A stretch of 64,000 nt of DNA from Bradyrhizobium canariense (GTDB lineage: Bacteria > Pseudomonadota > Alphaproteobacteria > Rhizobiales > Xanthobacteraceae), in assembly GCF_019402665.1 (NCBI RefSeq), contig NZ_VSST01000056.1, positions 62,001 to 126,000 on the forward strand, read 5' to 3'. The notes beneath the pieces are model-generated. The model saw nothing but the letters and a program-made list of their open reading frames with translations, made no database searches and was not told the DNA's origin. Shown here piece after piece: positions 36,537-46,221 of this stretch (position 1 is the stretch's first letter; each line of letters opens with the position of its first letter). The position numbers and the translations under genes were made by a program.

Positions 36537-39224
36537 CTATTCCGCGGCCTGCTCGAGCGGCGCCACGCGCGGCAGGATGATCTGGATGCGTGTGCCGCTG
36601 CCCGGTTCGGAATCCAGATCGAGCCGTCCACCGAGCCTGTTCGTGACGATGCTGTAGACGATGTGCAGCCCGAGGCCGGTGCCGCCCTGGTCGCGCCGCG
36701 TCGTGAAGAACGGATCGAAGGCACGGCGGCGGACGTCGAGCGACATGCCGCAGCCATTGTCGGAGAAGATGATTTCGACATTGTCCTTGCCGGACTCGCG
36801 CACCTGGATGTCGATGGTCCCCGGCCGACCGTCCGGGAAGGCGTGCGCCACCGCGTTGAGAAACAGATTGGTCAGCACCTGCCCGTACGGTCCAGGATAG
36901 CTGTTCATGGTCAGATCAGGCTGGCACTCGACGTTGAGCGTCAGATTGTGCTTGCGCAGGCCCGGCCGCAGACTCATCACCACCTGCTCGGTGAGGTCAC
37001 CGAGATCGAAGCTGCGCTGGTCCGAATAGTTGCGGTCGGCGGCAACCTGCTTGAACGACTGGATCAGCTCGGCGGCGCGGTTGAGATTGGAGACGAGCTG
37101 CGAGGACGCGTCGCGGCTGGTATGGAGAAAGTCGTTGAGCGTGGAGCGGCGCAGCTCGCCACGCTCGACCTCGGCGGTGAACATAGCGGTCTTGCGCTCC
37201 AGCGCGGAGGCGACCGTGAGGCTGATGCCGACGGGATTGTTGACTTCGTGCGCGACGCCGGCGACGAGGCGTCCGAGCGCGGCCAGCTTCTCCGCCTCGA
37301 TCAGCGAGGCCTGGGTCTCGCGCAGATTGCGCAGCGCGGTCTCGGCGGATTCCTTGGCTTTCCGCATCTCCTGCTCGCCGCGCTTGCGCTCGCCGATGTC
37401 GAGCGCCACGGTCACGATCCGCTCGATCTCGCCTTCGGCATCGAGCAGCGGCAGCTTGTTGACGAGCCATTGCCGCATGTGGCCGGAAGCATCGATGTAC
37501 TCCTCTTCGTAGAAGCCGAGGCCTTTCCGCAGCGTCAGCACGCGCTTGTCGCTCTCGTCGGACTTGGCAGCGCCATAGCGCGACATCAGGTCGGCCGTGG
37601 TGCGGCCGAGCGCATCGCCGGGCTCGATGCCGAAGATGCCGGCCATGTAGCGGTTCATCAGCACGTAGCGCAGGTCGCGGTCCTTGACGTTGATCACCGC
37701 GGGCACGGTGTCGATGACCTGCTGGAGCAGGCGCCGTCCTTCGGCGATGGCGTCTTCCGCGCGCTTCTGGTCGGTGATGTCGCGCAGCGTGCCCTCGTAG
37801 CGGACGATGTTGCCCGCCTCGTCGCGGACGCCGGTGGCACTGTCGGACAGCCACAGGATGTCGCCGCCGCGCTGGCGCACCTGGTACTCAAACTCGCGCA
37901 CCATGCCGTCGCGTGCCATCAGCCGCTGATATTCGACGCGCGCCTCGGGATTGACGTAGATTGTGTGGGCGATGTCGTTGATGCTGTCGATCAGCTGCTG
38001 CGGGCTGTCGTAGCCCATCATCCGCGCCAGCGCCGGATTGGCATTGAGGAGGTCGCCGGCCGGCGTCGTGACATAGATGCCATCGACCGAGCCCTCGAAC
38101 AGTTTCCGGTAGCTCTCTTCGGCGAGGCGCTGCTCGGTCAGTGCGCGCACCGCCGCCTCGCGCGCCGTGTCGGCCTCCTCCAGCGCGCGGCGGAACACTT
38201 CGGCCGCCCGCGCGATGTCGCCAATCTCATTGTCGAGATCGGCGGACGGGATCGAGGTGTTCTTCTCGCCGGCTGCGAGCGCGCGGATCGACCGCGCGAT
38301 CTGGGCGAGCGGACGGACTGTCCGCCGCACCACGAAGCCGGCCGCGAGAATACCGATCAGCACACCGATGGTACCGAGCACGATGCTCTGCCAGCGCGCC
38401 TCCGTCAGCGTACGGGCAAAGTCGCGCGACAGCACGTGACCGCGCCGGGCGCTGACCTCGCGCAGCAATTCGGTGACGCGGCCGATCAGCCGGCCCTCGG
38501 TTCCCAGCACCTCGCGATCGATGTCGGCGATCTGCCGTTCACGGACAGCGACCGCGATGATCGCCTCGGCGTAGTCGTTGACGGCCGATCTGAGCTTGGG
38601 ATCAGTGACGCCCATCGCTCGCATGCTCTGCGCCGCCTGCTCAGCCGCAGACGGGTTGCGCGCAAGCAACCCGAGCGCGATCCGGCTCTGCGCTTCCGAC
38701 AAGCGGGACGCCAGCTCTCGGTCCGCAGTGCCAGAGACAGCCGCGTCGAACTGGTCACGGAGCGGCGGCAGGCCGGCAAGCAGCTGGGCGCGGCGGTCGA
38801 TCAGCGTCGAGATCCGCTCCAGCCCGCTGCGATAGGTCGCAAGCCGCTCGCTGACGCCGTCGATCATGTCCTGCTGCTCGGGCACGAGCTCGATGCGGGT
38901 CTTCTTCAGGATGTCGCTGAGCGTCGAGGCCGCCTCGCCCACCTGCTTGAACTGGATGCCGGCGCCGGGATCGGTGACGAAGTCGCGCGCGGCGAGCCGC
39001 AGCTCGTTCATGCGGCGGTCGATGTCCTCGGCGAGGTCGCCGACGCTCTGCAGCCGCTGCAGCTCGGCAAAGGTCGTGTCGATGTGCCGGATCGCGATCA
39101 CGCTCGCGGTCGAGGTGACGATGATCACCGCCAGCACCAGAAGGAAGCTGCCGAACGTGAGCTGGCCGATGGAGAGCGAGAATGTTCGCTTTTTCTCAGG
39201 GGTCGGCGTCAATTCGGCGGACAT
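36537..39224 (-). CDS. Sensor histidine kinase with two PAS domains
   Basis: An 895-residue sensor kinase. Membrane helix 1 (about 20-46), a large periplasmic helical sensor region, helix 2 (about 278-298, VLGTIGVLIGILAAGFVV) and a HAMP linker are followed by two PAS domains (from about 371, SVDGIYVTTPAG, and about 498, IDTVPAVINVKDRD). The kinase core follows: catalytic His near 658 in GVAHEVNNPVG, N-box NLFLNAVAH near 787, DNGCGMS near 822, and GGTGLGLHI near 848. No receiver domain is fused and no cognate regulator lies next to it; an orphan kinase. Confidence 0.93.
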   Translation of the reverse strand: MSAELTPTPEKKRTFSLSIGQLTFGSFLLVLAVIIVTSTASVIAIRHIDTTFAELQRLQSVGDLAEDIDRRMNELRLAARDFVTDPGAGIQFKQVGEAASTLSDILKKTRIELVPEQQDMIDGVSERLATYRSGLERISTLIDRRAQLLAGLPPLRDQFDAAVSGTADRELASRLSEAQSRIALGLLARNPSAAEQAAQSMRAMGVTDPKLRSAVNDYAEAIIAVAVRERQIADIDREVLGTEGRLIGRVTELLREVSARRGHVLSRDFARTLTEARWQSIVLGTIGVLIGILAAGFVVRRTVRPLAQIARSIRALAAGEKNTSIPSADLDNEIGDIARAAEVFRRALEEADTAREAAVRALTEQRLAEESYRKLFEGSVDGIYVTTPAGDLLNANPALARMMGYDSPQQLIDSINDIAHTIYVNPEARVEYQRLMARDGMVREFEYQVRQRGGDILWLSDSATGVRDEAGNIVRYEGTLRDITDQKRAEDAIAEGRRLLQQVIDTVPAVINVKDRDLRYVLMNRYMAGIFGIEPGDALGRTTADLMSRYGAAKSDESDKRVLTLRKGLGFYEEEYIDASGHMRQWLVNKLPLLDAEGEIERIVTVALDIGERKRGEQEMRKAKESAETALRNLRETQASLIEAEKLAALGRLVAGVAHEVNNPVGISLTVASALERKTAMFTAEVERGELRRSTLNDFLHTSRDASSQLVSNLNRAAELIQSFKQVAADRNYSDQRSFDLGDLTEQVVMSLRPGLRKHNLTLNVECQPDLTMNSYPGPYGQVLTNLFLNAVAHAFPDGRPGTIDIQVRESGKDNVEIIFSDNGCGMSLDVRRRAFDPFFTTRRDQGGTGLGLHIVYSIVTNRLGGRLDLDSEPGSGTRIQIILPRVAPLEQAAE

Positions 39225-39349
39225 TGGTGATGTGAGGACCCGGCTATTGGAGCTCCAATATACGACGTATTGCGGTCCCGGGGGAACATGCGTCTCGCCG
39301 CCGAATATCCTTAATATTGCAGCCCTGCCGGACCCCCGCCGCCTCGGCT

Positions 39350-40264
39350 TTATGACGTTTTGACGTCGGCCGGCCGCCGGGCCGGGATGGTCATGGCGGC
39401 GACGCCGAGAACGACGCAGGCAAGGCCGATCCAGGCGGTCCGGCTCAGGCTTTCGCCGAGGAAGGCGACGCTGATGGCAACCCCGATCGGCACGCGGAGA
39501 TAAGCCTGCGCCGTGGTGCCGACCGAGCCCAGGATCTGGATCAGGCGGAAATAGATCACGAAGGCCGCGGCGGTCGAGAATGTCGCCAGCGCGAGCAGCG
39601 CCAGCACGGAACTCAGCGAGGGCGACAGTGTCCAGGGCTGCTCGACGATGAGCGAGGCCGGGACCAGCGCCGCCGCCCCCGCCAGCAGCGAGCCGGCCGC
39701 GGGCGCCATGGGATCGAGGCCCTTGAAGCTGCGGCCGAAGATCGCGGCGCAGGCGTAGCAGATGGTGGCGGCAACGATAGCGGCCTCCGCGACGAGGCCG
39801 CTTCCGACATCATGGACGGCGTCGACGCCGACGATCAGCAGGATGCCGGCCATGCCGGCAACCACGCCAACCAGCTTTCGCGGTGTCGTCGCCTCGTGAC
39901 GCGTCACTAGGGCCGTGAGCAGGAAGGTGAAGATCGGGCCGGCCGAGTTGAGGATGGTCGCGAGCGCGGCATCGACGTGCCGCTCGCCCCAGGCGATCAA
40001 CGTCCAGGGGATCACGCTGTTGAGCACGGCCTGGAAGGCGAAGCGTTGCCAGGTCGCGGCATCCGTCGGCATCCTGATGCCTCGCGCCCACATGATCGCG
40101 AGCAGCAGCAGGCCCGCAATCGTGGTGCGCGCCGCGATCAGCGTGATCGGCGGAATGGTGGCGACGCCGAGCTTGATGAAGGTGTAGGAGCCGCCCCACA
40201 GCGTCGCCAGCGCGAGCAGCAACGCCAGCTCGACGGCAATGTTGTTGTCCTGTCGGTTGTCCAT
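39350..40264 (-). CDS. EamA/DMT-family transporter
   Basis: A 304-residue integral membrane protein with about ten helices in two similar halves, typical of the drug/metabolite transporter superfamily. Hallmarks: LLALATLWGGSYTFIKLGVA near the start, then ERHVDAALATILNSAGPIFT in the middle and IQILGSVGTTAQAYLRVPIG in the second half, followed by FLGESLSRTAWIGLACVVLG. Substrate is unknown; export of metabolites is the usual role. Confidence 0.9.
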   Translation of the reverse strand: MDNRQDNNIAVELALLLALATLWGGSYTFIKLGVATIPPITLIAARTTIAGLLLLAIMWARGIRMPTDAATWQRFAFQAVLNSVIPWTLIAWGERHVDAALATILNSAGPIFTFLLTALVTRHEATTPRKLVGVVAGMAGILLIVGVDAVHDVGSGLVAEAAIVAATICYACAAIFGRSFKGLDPMAPAAGSLLAGAAALVPASLIVEQPWTLSPSLSSVLALLALATFSTAAAFVIYFRLIQILGSVGTTAQAYLRVPIGVAISVAFLGESLSRTAWIGLACVVLGVAAMTIPARRPADVKTS

Positions 40265-40344
40265 GTCGCGCGCTCGATCCCGTTGTCAGGGACGGAACCT
40301 AGCGCGTCTGCCCTCGCCGATACTTCGTTGTGTGTCGAAGTGTT

Positions 40345-41160
40345 CTAGCCGAGCGCCTCGACCTCGAACACCTCGCCGTCATAGCCGGCCTCGCGGGGAA
40401 TGCGGAGCTGACGGCCGGTTTCGGTCTTGGTCATGACAGGCATCACCGTCACGACGGACATGCCGCGGGCGTGCTCCAGCGCCGCGCTCACGCTTCCCTG
40501 CTTGGCGAGCCGGATCAGATTGCGCGTGGTCGGGAACGGCAGCTTGAAGCGGCCGCTCTCGCCTCCCTCCACCGCCTCGCGCGGCGAGACCCAGATCGAA
40601 TCGGTCGACTCCCGGCCGTCATGCGCGCCGAGCTGGTCGGGCGGCGCTGCCGCAAGGAAGAACCAGGTGTCGAAACGTTTTGGCATCCCCTCGGGCGTGA
40701 TCCAGTGCGCGTAAGGCACCAGCGTATCGAGCGCGAGCTGGAGCCCGTTATCGGCCAGAATGCTCAGGAAGCTGATCTTGTGCTCGTTGAGCGCGACGCG
40801 ATGCGCATCGGCGATCTCACCGGCTCGCCTGGCATCCACCGGCGTGCCGGAATCCTTCGACCGCGCCAGCAGGATCCCGCTTTCCTCAAAGGTCTCGCGG
40901 ATCGCGGCGATCCGAAATCCGCGGTCCGCTTCACTCAGTCCCTCGCCGCCCGAATACAGATCGGAGCGGGCGACGATCTCCTGATCGCCGGCATCGACGC
41001 TGCCGCCGGGAAACACCAGCGCGCCCGAATTGAACTCGATCTGATGATGGCGGACCATCATGAAGACTTCAATTTCGTCGCGGCTCTTGCCGTCGACCTT
41101 CGCGCCGTCGCGCAGCAGGAGGATCGTCGACGCAGGGCGTGATGCTGATGCCTCGGCCAT
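40345..41160 (-). CDS. NUDIX hydrolase family protein
   Basis: A 271-residue protein from ATG 41160. Near the N-terminus is a NUDIX box: GALVFPGGSVDAGD, then FRIAAIRETFEESGILLARS with the R-E-x-x-E-E-x-G core. The length and the C-terminal extension are like the NUDT19/RP2-type members that act on CoA derivatives. Located four bases upstream of the dapA-like gene in the same direction, so the pair is one transcript. Confidence 0.85.
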   Translation of the reverse strand: MAEASASRPASTILLLRDGAKVDGKSRDEIEVFMMVRHHQIEFNSGALVFPGGSVDAGDQEIVARSDLYSGGEGLSEADRGFRIAAIRETFEESGILLARSKDSGTPVDARRAGEIADAHRVALNEHKISFLSILADNGLQLALDTLVPYAHWITPEGMPKRFDTWFFLAAAPPDQLGAHDGRESTDSIWVSPREAVEGGESGRFKLPFPTTRNLIRLAKQGSVSAALEHARGMSVVTVMPVMTKTETGRQLRIPREAGYDGEVFEVEALG

Positions 41161-41164
41161 TCGA

Positions 41165-42118
41165 TTAACCTGCGGCACTGGATTGCGGGCCGAGATTGGC
41201 ACGCTTGTCGACGCGGGCGACGCGCGACAGCAGGTACTCGACCTCTGCCTTCGCCGCGGGCGTGATGGTGGCGCCGGGCTTGCGCTGGGCGCTGGAGGCG
41301 ATGATGCCGCGCTTCTGCAGCACGTATTTGCGCACGGCAAGGCCCGCGCCGGGCTGCTGTTCATAGCGGATCAGCGGCAGATGCGCGTCGAACAGATCAT
41401 GCGCGGCGTCGCGCTTGCCTTCCTTCGAAAGTCGCACGACGTCGATCAGAAGCTCGGGGAAGGCATAGCCGGTCATGGCGCCGTCGGCGCCGCGCTCCAT
41501 CTCGAAGTCCAGAAAGAGCCCGCCATTGCCGCAGAGGATCGAGAGCGGCCGCAGCGAGCCGTCCTTCTGGAAATTGCGCAGCGTCGAGATCTTTTCCAGC
41601 CCCGGCCAGTCCTCGTGCTTGAGCATGACGCAGTTCGGATTGTCGGTGACGATCTTGCGGATCACGGCGGGGGTGAACACCACCGACAAGGTCAGCGGAT
41701 AGTCCTGGAGCACCCAGGGCACGTCGGGGCCGATGGCATCGGCCGCCTGCTTGTAATAGCCGATGATCTGGTCGTCGGTCCGCAACGACGGCGGCGGCGC
41801 GATCATCACACCGGCTGCACCGGCCTCCATCGAGGCCTTCGCCAGCGAGCGCATGGTGGCAAAACCCGGCGCGGAGACGCCGACGATCACCTGCATCTTC
41901 TTGGCGCGCTTGACGAAGCGTACCGCCACCTGCTCGGCCTCGGCGGCATCGAGCTTCGGCGCCTCACCGAGGATCCCCAGCACCGTGACGCCGTCGCAGC
42001 CGACCTCCTCGTAGAAATCGGTCAGGCGGTCGATCGAGCGCTCGTCGATCCGGCCGTCATCGTGGAACGGCGTCGGCGCGATTGCGAAGGTGCCCTTGGC
42101 GTCGGCGGTGAGCTTCAT
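41165..42118 (-). CDS. Dihydrodipicolinate synthase-family protein
   Basis: A 317-residue aldolase/lyase of the DapA family. Schiff-base Lys167 is in CVMLKHEDWPG and Tyr140 in LQDYPLT; GGxxG-like ILGEAPKL and VIVGVSAPG are present. It starts at ATG 42118. The substrate could be a keto-acid; the true DapA is usually elsewhere, so I use no gene symbol. It is between the NUDIX gene and the SDR gene of the acyl-CoA cluster on the same strand, which suggests a role in catabolism of a keto-acid. Confidence 0.9.
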   Translation of the reverse strand: MKLTADAKGTFAIAPTPFHDDGRIDERSIDRLTDFYEEVGCDGVTVLGILGEAPKLDAAEAEQVAVRFVKRAKKMQVIVGVSAPGFATMRSLAKASMEAGAAGVMIAPPPSLRTDDQIIGYYKQAADAIGPDVPWVLQDYPLTLSVVFTPAVIRKIVTDNPNCVMLKHEDWPGLEKISTLRNFQKDGSLRPLSILCGNGGLFLDFEMERGADGAMTGYAFPELLIDVVRLSKEGKRDAAHDLFDAHLPLIRYEQQPGAGLAVRKYVLQKRGIIASSAQRKPGATITPAAKAEVEYLLSRVARVDKRANLGPQSSAAG

Positions 42119-42146
42119 CGTTGTCCTTGTTTCTCTCTGTCGATGG

Positions 42147-43025
42147 CTAAAACCGCCGCGCCCCCATCTTGATCTGCTCTTCGGAGAAGAAGATCTCCTT
42201 GGCATGATCGGCGATGTCCTGGGCGTTCCAGCCCGTGTGCGGCGGCTTCCAGCCGTCCATTTCCATCATCCGCATTTCGCGCACGCCGCGGGGCCCGGAC
42301 ACGCCCAGCACCTTGCCGGTCTGGTCGCCCGACAAATCGCTGACCATGTATAGCACGGCCGGCGCGATGCCGTCCGGCCCCAGCGCCGCACCGGGGTTCT
42401 CCTTATAGCGGGGCAGGTCTGCGGTCATGCGGGTCAGCGCGCCCGGCGCAAGCGTCCAGATCCGGATGTTGTATTTGCGCCCCTCGATCGCCAGCACGTT
42501 GGACAGGCCCCAGATGCCCCCTTTGGCCGCGCCGTAATTGCTCTGGCCGAAATTGCCGATCAGGCCCGAGGTCGAGGAGGTGTTGACGATGACGCCACCG
42601 CCGTTTTCCCGCATCCAGCGAAACACCGGCATGGTGCAACAAAAGGTGCCCTTCAGATGCACCTTAATGACCTTGTCCCAGTCGGACTCAGAGGCCTTGG
42701 CGAAGGTCTGGTCGCGCAGAATGCCGGCATTGTTGACGAGGATGTCGGCGCGGCCGAAATGCTTGATGGCGTCGTCGAACACCGACTGGCCGCCTTCCAT
42801 CGTGGAGATGTCGGCGCGATTGGCAACGGCCTTGCCGCCTTCGGCCTTGATCGCATCCACCACGAGCTGCGCCATCGATGTGTCGGCGCCGGAGCCGTCA
42901 CGGGCCCCGCCGAGGTCGTTGACGACGACGGAGGCCCCTTCCCGCGCGAACAGCTTCGCGTAGGCCTCACCGAGCCCCCCGCCCGCGCCGGTGATCAGCG
43001 CAACCTTCCCGTCGAGTAGTCCCAT
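42147..43025 (-). CDS. Short-chain dehydrogenase (hydroxyacyl-CoA type)
   Basis: A 292-residue SDR. NAD binding TGAGGGLG at 13-20, NNAG at 98-101, and catalytic Ser151, Tyr164 and Lys168 in NTSSTSGLIGNFGQSNYGAA. Its sequence (VVVNDLGGARDGSGADTSMA) resembles the dehydrogenase part of peroxisomal multifunctional enzyme 2 (HSD17B4 type), which oxidises 3-hydroxyacyl-CoA. Together with the MaoC hydratase, thiolase and OB-fold genes it fits a beta-oxidation-like pathway. C-terminal end is MGARRF. Confidence 0.9.
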   Translation of the reverse strand: MGLLDGKVALITGAGGGLGEAYAKLFAREGASVVVNDLGGARDGSGADTSMAQLVVDAIKAEGGKAVANRADISTMEGGQSVFDDAIKHFGRADILVNNAGILRDQTFAKASESDWDKVIKVHLKGTFCCTMPVFRWMRENGGGVIVNTSSTSGLIGNFGQSNYGAAKGGIWGLSNVLAIEGRKYNIRIWTLAPGALTRMTADLPRYKENPGAALGPDGIAPAVLYMVSDLSGDQTGKVLGVSGPRGVREMRMMEMDGWKPPHTGWNAQDIADHAKEIFFSEEQIKMGARRF

Positions 43026-43054
43026 GGTGGCTCTCCCTGGTTTTGTTTTTCTTA

Positions 43055-43186
43055 CCTCGCCCCGCTTGCGGGGAGAGGTCGGATCGCCCTTGCGATCCGG
43101 GTGAGGGGGTACAGGTCTCAATACCGTCTCGGCTCGTGGTGAGAGCCCCTCACCCCGCCCTCTCCCCGCAAGTGCGGGGCGAGGGA
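43055..43186. repeat. CTCGCCCCGC-type palindromic repeat, copy 1
   Basis: Paired hairpins CTCGCCCCGCTTGCGGGGAG and CTCTCCCCGCAAGTGCGGGG occur at the ends, with GGATCGCCCTTGCGATCC between. The same units occur at 51254-51390, and a variant at 44117-44266. Intergenic mosaic repeat, in the gap of the acyl-CoA operon. Confidence 0.8.
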
Positions 43187-43207
43187 GACGACGGCCGTCG
43201 CGTGTTG

Positions 43208-44068
43208 CTAACCCAACACCGTCTTGCCGTTCTTGATCACGGTGACGCCGCGCGACTTCACCTTGGCTTCGAACGAGATCACGCTGCCGTCCTTCCAGAG
43301 GTCCATGGTCACGGTCTCGCCGGGATAGACCGGCGAGGAGAACCGCGCGACGTGCTGGCGGAAGGCGGAGGCATCGTAGTCGGCATAGGTCTGGAGCACG
43401 CCGCGGCAGGTGATGCCGTAGGTGCACATGCCGTGCAGGATCGGACGCGGGAAGCCGGCTTTCTTCGCGAACTCAGGGTCGGAGTGCAGCGGGTTGCGGT
43501 CGCCGCAGAGGCGATAGACCAGCGCCTGGTCGGGACGCGTCACGATGTCGATGGTCGTGTCGGGTGCGCGCGACGGGATCTTGTGCGGATCCGGCTGGGT
43601 CAGGTTCGGCCCGCCAAAGCCGCCGTCGCCGCGGGCGAAGCGCGAGGCGACCAGCGTTGCCAGCTTCTCGCCCTTCTCGTTCTTGAGCACGGTCTGGTGG
43701 CTGATGACGACGCCCTTGTCCTTGCCTTTATCGTAGACTTCGACAACGGAGGAATCGGCGGTGATGTGCGCGGCGACCGGCAGCGGCTGGTGGAAGGTGA
43801 TGTCGCGCTCGCCGTCGACCACCATCACGCGGTTGAGGTTCATCTCGCCCGGACCCGCGCCCCACGCCGCAACGGACGCAAAGGTCGGCACCACCTTGAG
43901 CGGTCGCGGCGTCAGCGTGCCCTCGTTGACGAAGGCGAGCTCGTTTTCGTCCATCGGATCGGCGCCGAGGCCGATACCGTAGGCATAGAGCATCACTTCG
44001 CGGTCGGTGTAGGCATATTTCTGGCCGAGGTTCTTGAGGCCTTTGAGTTCGTCGTATCTGGCGGACAT
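43208..44068 (-). CDS. MaoC-like enoyl-CoA hydratase 2
   Basis: A 286-residue hotdog-fold protein. The hydratase-2 motif is YRLCGDRNPLHSDPEFAKKA, with the catalytic Asp190 and His195, followed by GFPRPILHGMCTYG. The N-terminal half is a second, non-catalytic hotdog, as in the eukaryotic-type MaoC hydratases. It hydrates trans-2-enoyl-CoA to 3-hydroxyacyl-CoA, upstream of the SDR in the same operon. Cytoplasmic. Confidence 0.92.
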   Translation of the reverse strand: MSARYDELKGLKNLGQKYAYTDREVMLYAYGIGLGADPMDENELAFVNEGTLTPRPLKVVPTFASVAAWGAGPGEMNLNRVMVVDGERDITFHQPLPVAAHITADSSVVEVYDKGKDKGVVISHQTVLKNEKGEKLATLVASRFARGDGGFGGPNLTQPDPHKIPSRAPDTTIDIVTRPDQALVYRLCGDRNPLHSDPEFAKKAGFPRPILHGMCTYGITCRGVLQTYADYDASAFRQHVARFSSPVYPGETVTMDLWKDGSVISFEAKVKSRGVTVIKNGKTVLG

Positions 44069-44116
44069 TTTTGTTGTTTCCTCCCGGCAGCTTCAGCTGA
44101 GCGGCGCCCATTGTTG

Positions 44117-44266
44117 CGCCCTCTCCCCTTGTGGGAGAGGGCTACAAGGTGCCCGCAACAAACTCGTTTGGGTGAGGGGTTCGCTCCTCATCGAACAATC
44201 TCTCTGTGGAGAGATACCCCTCATCCGGCGCTTCGCGCCACCTTCCCCCACAAGGGGAGAAGGGAA
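44117..44266. repeat. CTCTCCCC-type palindromic repeat
   Basis: GCCCTCTCCCCTTGTGGGAG then AGGGC, TCTCTCTGTGGAGAG and CCCCCACAAGGGGAG form a set of nested palindromes between the OB-fold and MaoC genes. It is of the same mosaic class as the repeats at 43055 and 51254 but differs in spacer. Confidence 0.7.
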
Positions 44267-44282
44267 GAACTCGCCGCGCCTA

Positions 44283-44672
44283 CTACGCCGGCGTGAAGAA
44301 CGGCAGCGGCGCCCCGTCCGTCGGCTTGAACACCACCTTCACCTTCTGGCCGATCTTCAACGTCGTCAGATCGCAATCGACGAAATTGGTCTGGAGCGAT
44401 GGTCCTTCCTTCAGCGTGACATAGCCGATCGCGTAAGGACCGGTCGGCGACTTCCGCATCAAGCTGTAAGTGTAGATCGTGCCTTCGCCCGAAGACTCCT
44501 CCCACACCGTCTTGTCGGAGTAGCAGAACGGGCAGATCGCGCGGGGGAAGTAATGCGCTTCGCCGCAGGCGGTGCAGCGCTTGATCATGAACTTGCCCTC
44601 TTTGGCCGCGTCCCAGAACGCCGCTGTCTCAGGGTTCGTCACCGGGGCCGGATATTTCTTGGCTTCGCTCAT
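44283..44672 (-). CDS. Zn-ribbon/OB-fold protein (DUF35), thiolase partner
   Basis: A 129-residue protein. The N-terminal zinc ribbon is KRCTACGEAHYFPRAICPFC, followed by an OB-fold (GEGTIYTYSLMRKSPTGPYA then IGYVTLKEG). Proteins of this family bind SCP2-type thiolases and are needed for their activity or stability. The ATG overlaps the thiolase stop codon (TGATG), so translation is coupled. Confidence 0.9.
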   Translation of the reverse strand: MSEAKKYPAPVTNPETAAFWDAAKEGKFMIKRCTACGEAHYFPRAICPFCYSDKTVWEESSGEGTIYTYSLMRKSPTGPYAIGYVTLKEGPSLQTNFVDCDLTTLKIGQKVKVVFKPTDGAPLPFFTPA

Positions 44673-45829
44673 CACACGCGCTCCAGAATCGCAGTCGAGG
44701 CGGCGTGGCGGACACCGAGAAGCCCGCCGGTGCCGTGGGCGATGGCGAGATCGCAATTCTTGACCTGCACCTTCGGATGCGCCTCGCCGCGCAGCTGCCG
44801 CACGGCCTCGAGGATCTTGGTCATGCCGCCGCGGTTGACGGGATGGTTGCTGCAGAGGCCACCGCCGTCGGTGTTGAACGGCAGCTTGCCGACGCCCGAG
44901 ATCAGATTGCCGTCGGCGACGAACTTGCCGCCCTCGCCTTTCTTGCAGAAGCCGAGGTCTTCGAGCTGCATCAAGACGGTGATGGTGAAGCTGTCGTAGA
45001 TCGAGGCGTATTTGATGTCCTTCGGCGTGATGCCGGCTTCCTCGAAGGCACGCGGGCCGGACCAGATGCCGGCGGAGTAAGTGAGGTCGAGATCCTTGCC
45101 GCCGCGCGGGCCCTTCATCGCCTCGCCGTGGCCAATCAGTCTGACCAGCGGCTTCTTCAGACTTTTTGCGATCTCGGGCGTGGTCACGATCAGCGCGCCA
45201 CCGCCGTCGGAGACGACGCAGCAATCCATGCGATGCAAGGGATCGGAGATCATCGGCGAGTTCAGGACGTCCTCGACGGTGACGACGTCCTTGAGCATCG
45301 CATGCGGATTGTATTGCGCGTGGTGCGAGGCCGCGACCTTGATCCAGGCGAGCTGCTCGCTGGTGGTGCCGTAGTCGTGCATGTGACGCATGGCACACAT
45401 GCCGTAGGCATTGTGCGTGGTCGCGCCGTAAGCCGTCTCGAAATCGGCCTCGGCGCCGGCCGCGCGCGGCGGCATCGCGCCGGTACGCGGCTTGCCGGCC
45501 AGCGTGATCAGCGCGACCGAGCACTTGCCCGCGGCGATCGCTTCGGCGGCGTGGCCGAGATGGATGATGTAGGAGCAGCCGCCGGTCTCGGTGGAATCGA
45601 CATGGCGGAGTTTCTTGGTGTTCAGGCCGAGATAATCGACCATCGGCCAGGCGCCGCCCGGGGCGTCGCCCGCGCAGAAATAGCCGTCGACATCGTCCTT
45701 GCTGAGCCCGGCATCCTCGATCGCGCCCTTGGCGACCTCGGCATGGAGCTGGGCGGTGGATTTGTCCGGCGCATGCCGGGTCGGGTGTTCGTAGATCCCG
45801 GCAATGTAGGCTTTGCCCTTGATGGTCAA
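44672..45829 (-). CDS. SCP2-type thiolase
   Basis: A 385-residue thiolase-fold protein. Likely nucleophile Cys85 is in STETGGCSYIIHLGHAAEAI; a second conserved region is GGGLCSNHPVNRGGMTKILE and the C-terminal one IAHGTGGLLGVRHAASTAIL. It cleaves 3-oxoacyl-CoA with CoA. It works with the DUF35 OB-fold protein encoded next to it. First gene of the likely operon 45829 to 42147; the substrate could be a branched or sterol-like acyl-CoA. Confidence 0.92.
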   Translation of the reverse strand: MTIKGKAYIAGIYEHPTRHAPDKSTAQLHAEVAKGAIEDAGLSKDDVDGYFCAGDAPGGAWPMVDYLGLNTKKLRHVDSTETGGCSYIIHLGHAAEAIAAGKCSVALITLAGKPRTGAMPPRAAGAEADFETAYGATTHNAYGMCAMRHMHDYGTTSEQLAWIKVAASHHAQYNPHAMLKDVVTVEDVLNSPMISDPLHRMDCCVVSDGGGALIVTTPEIAKSLKKPLVRLIGHGEAMKGPRGGKDLDLTYSAGIWSGPRAFEEAGITPKDIKYASIYDSFTITVLMQLEDLGFCKKGEGGKFVADGNLISGVGKLPFNTDGGGLCSNHPVNRGGMTKILEAVRQLRGEAHPKVQVKNCDLAIAHGTGGLLGVRHAASTAILERV

Positions 45830-45980
45830 ATAAGGTCTCCGCTGGCGTTTCTCACTTCCAGTTTTTTCTGAACCGCTGCTGCCCTGTTGGCAAGCGCGGA
45901 AATATTCCGCCGGGCGAGAGAGCAGCGGGTTCGCGCAAATGGCCGAGGTGCGGTGGGAGGGCCTCTGCTTCCGGAATCGT

Positions 45981-46058
45981 CACGCGAGCGCAGCGAAGCA
46001 ATCCAGGAATCTTTCCGCGGACGCATTTCTGGATTGCTTCGCTACGCTCGCAATGACG
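45981..46058. repeat. GCAATCCAG palindromic repeat, copy 1
   Basis: CGAGCGCAGCGAAGCAATCC at one end and GGATTGCTTCGCTACGCTCG at the other form a large palindrome with a Cys-coded spacer in between. Copies at 54246-54360 and 63108-63193. This is a dispersed rhizobial intergenic repeat. Confidence 0.85.
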
Positions 46059-46221
46059 GGAACGACGGGCAGAACCCTAAAGGTGTTTTGCCCGACGGCA
46101 CAAGCGGTTTCGTTTTATCGGAACACACTTTTCTGCGAAAACAACCCCATGCACAGTAGACCCGTGGTTGATTTCAAACAGGAATTTGGTGGGTGGATTA
46201 GCGAGTCCACCCACGAAAATT

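Noticed and set aside
36453..39230. 925-residue open frame on the plus strand, antisense to the sensor kinase
   Set aside because: It mirrors the kinase gene almost exactly; high GC removes stops in the opposite strand. The kinase frame has all motifs, this one has none.
41165..42118. Naming this gene dapA
   Set aside because: The DapA family includes many aldolases; context is acyl-CoA catabolism, not lysine synthesis.
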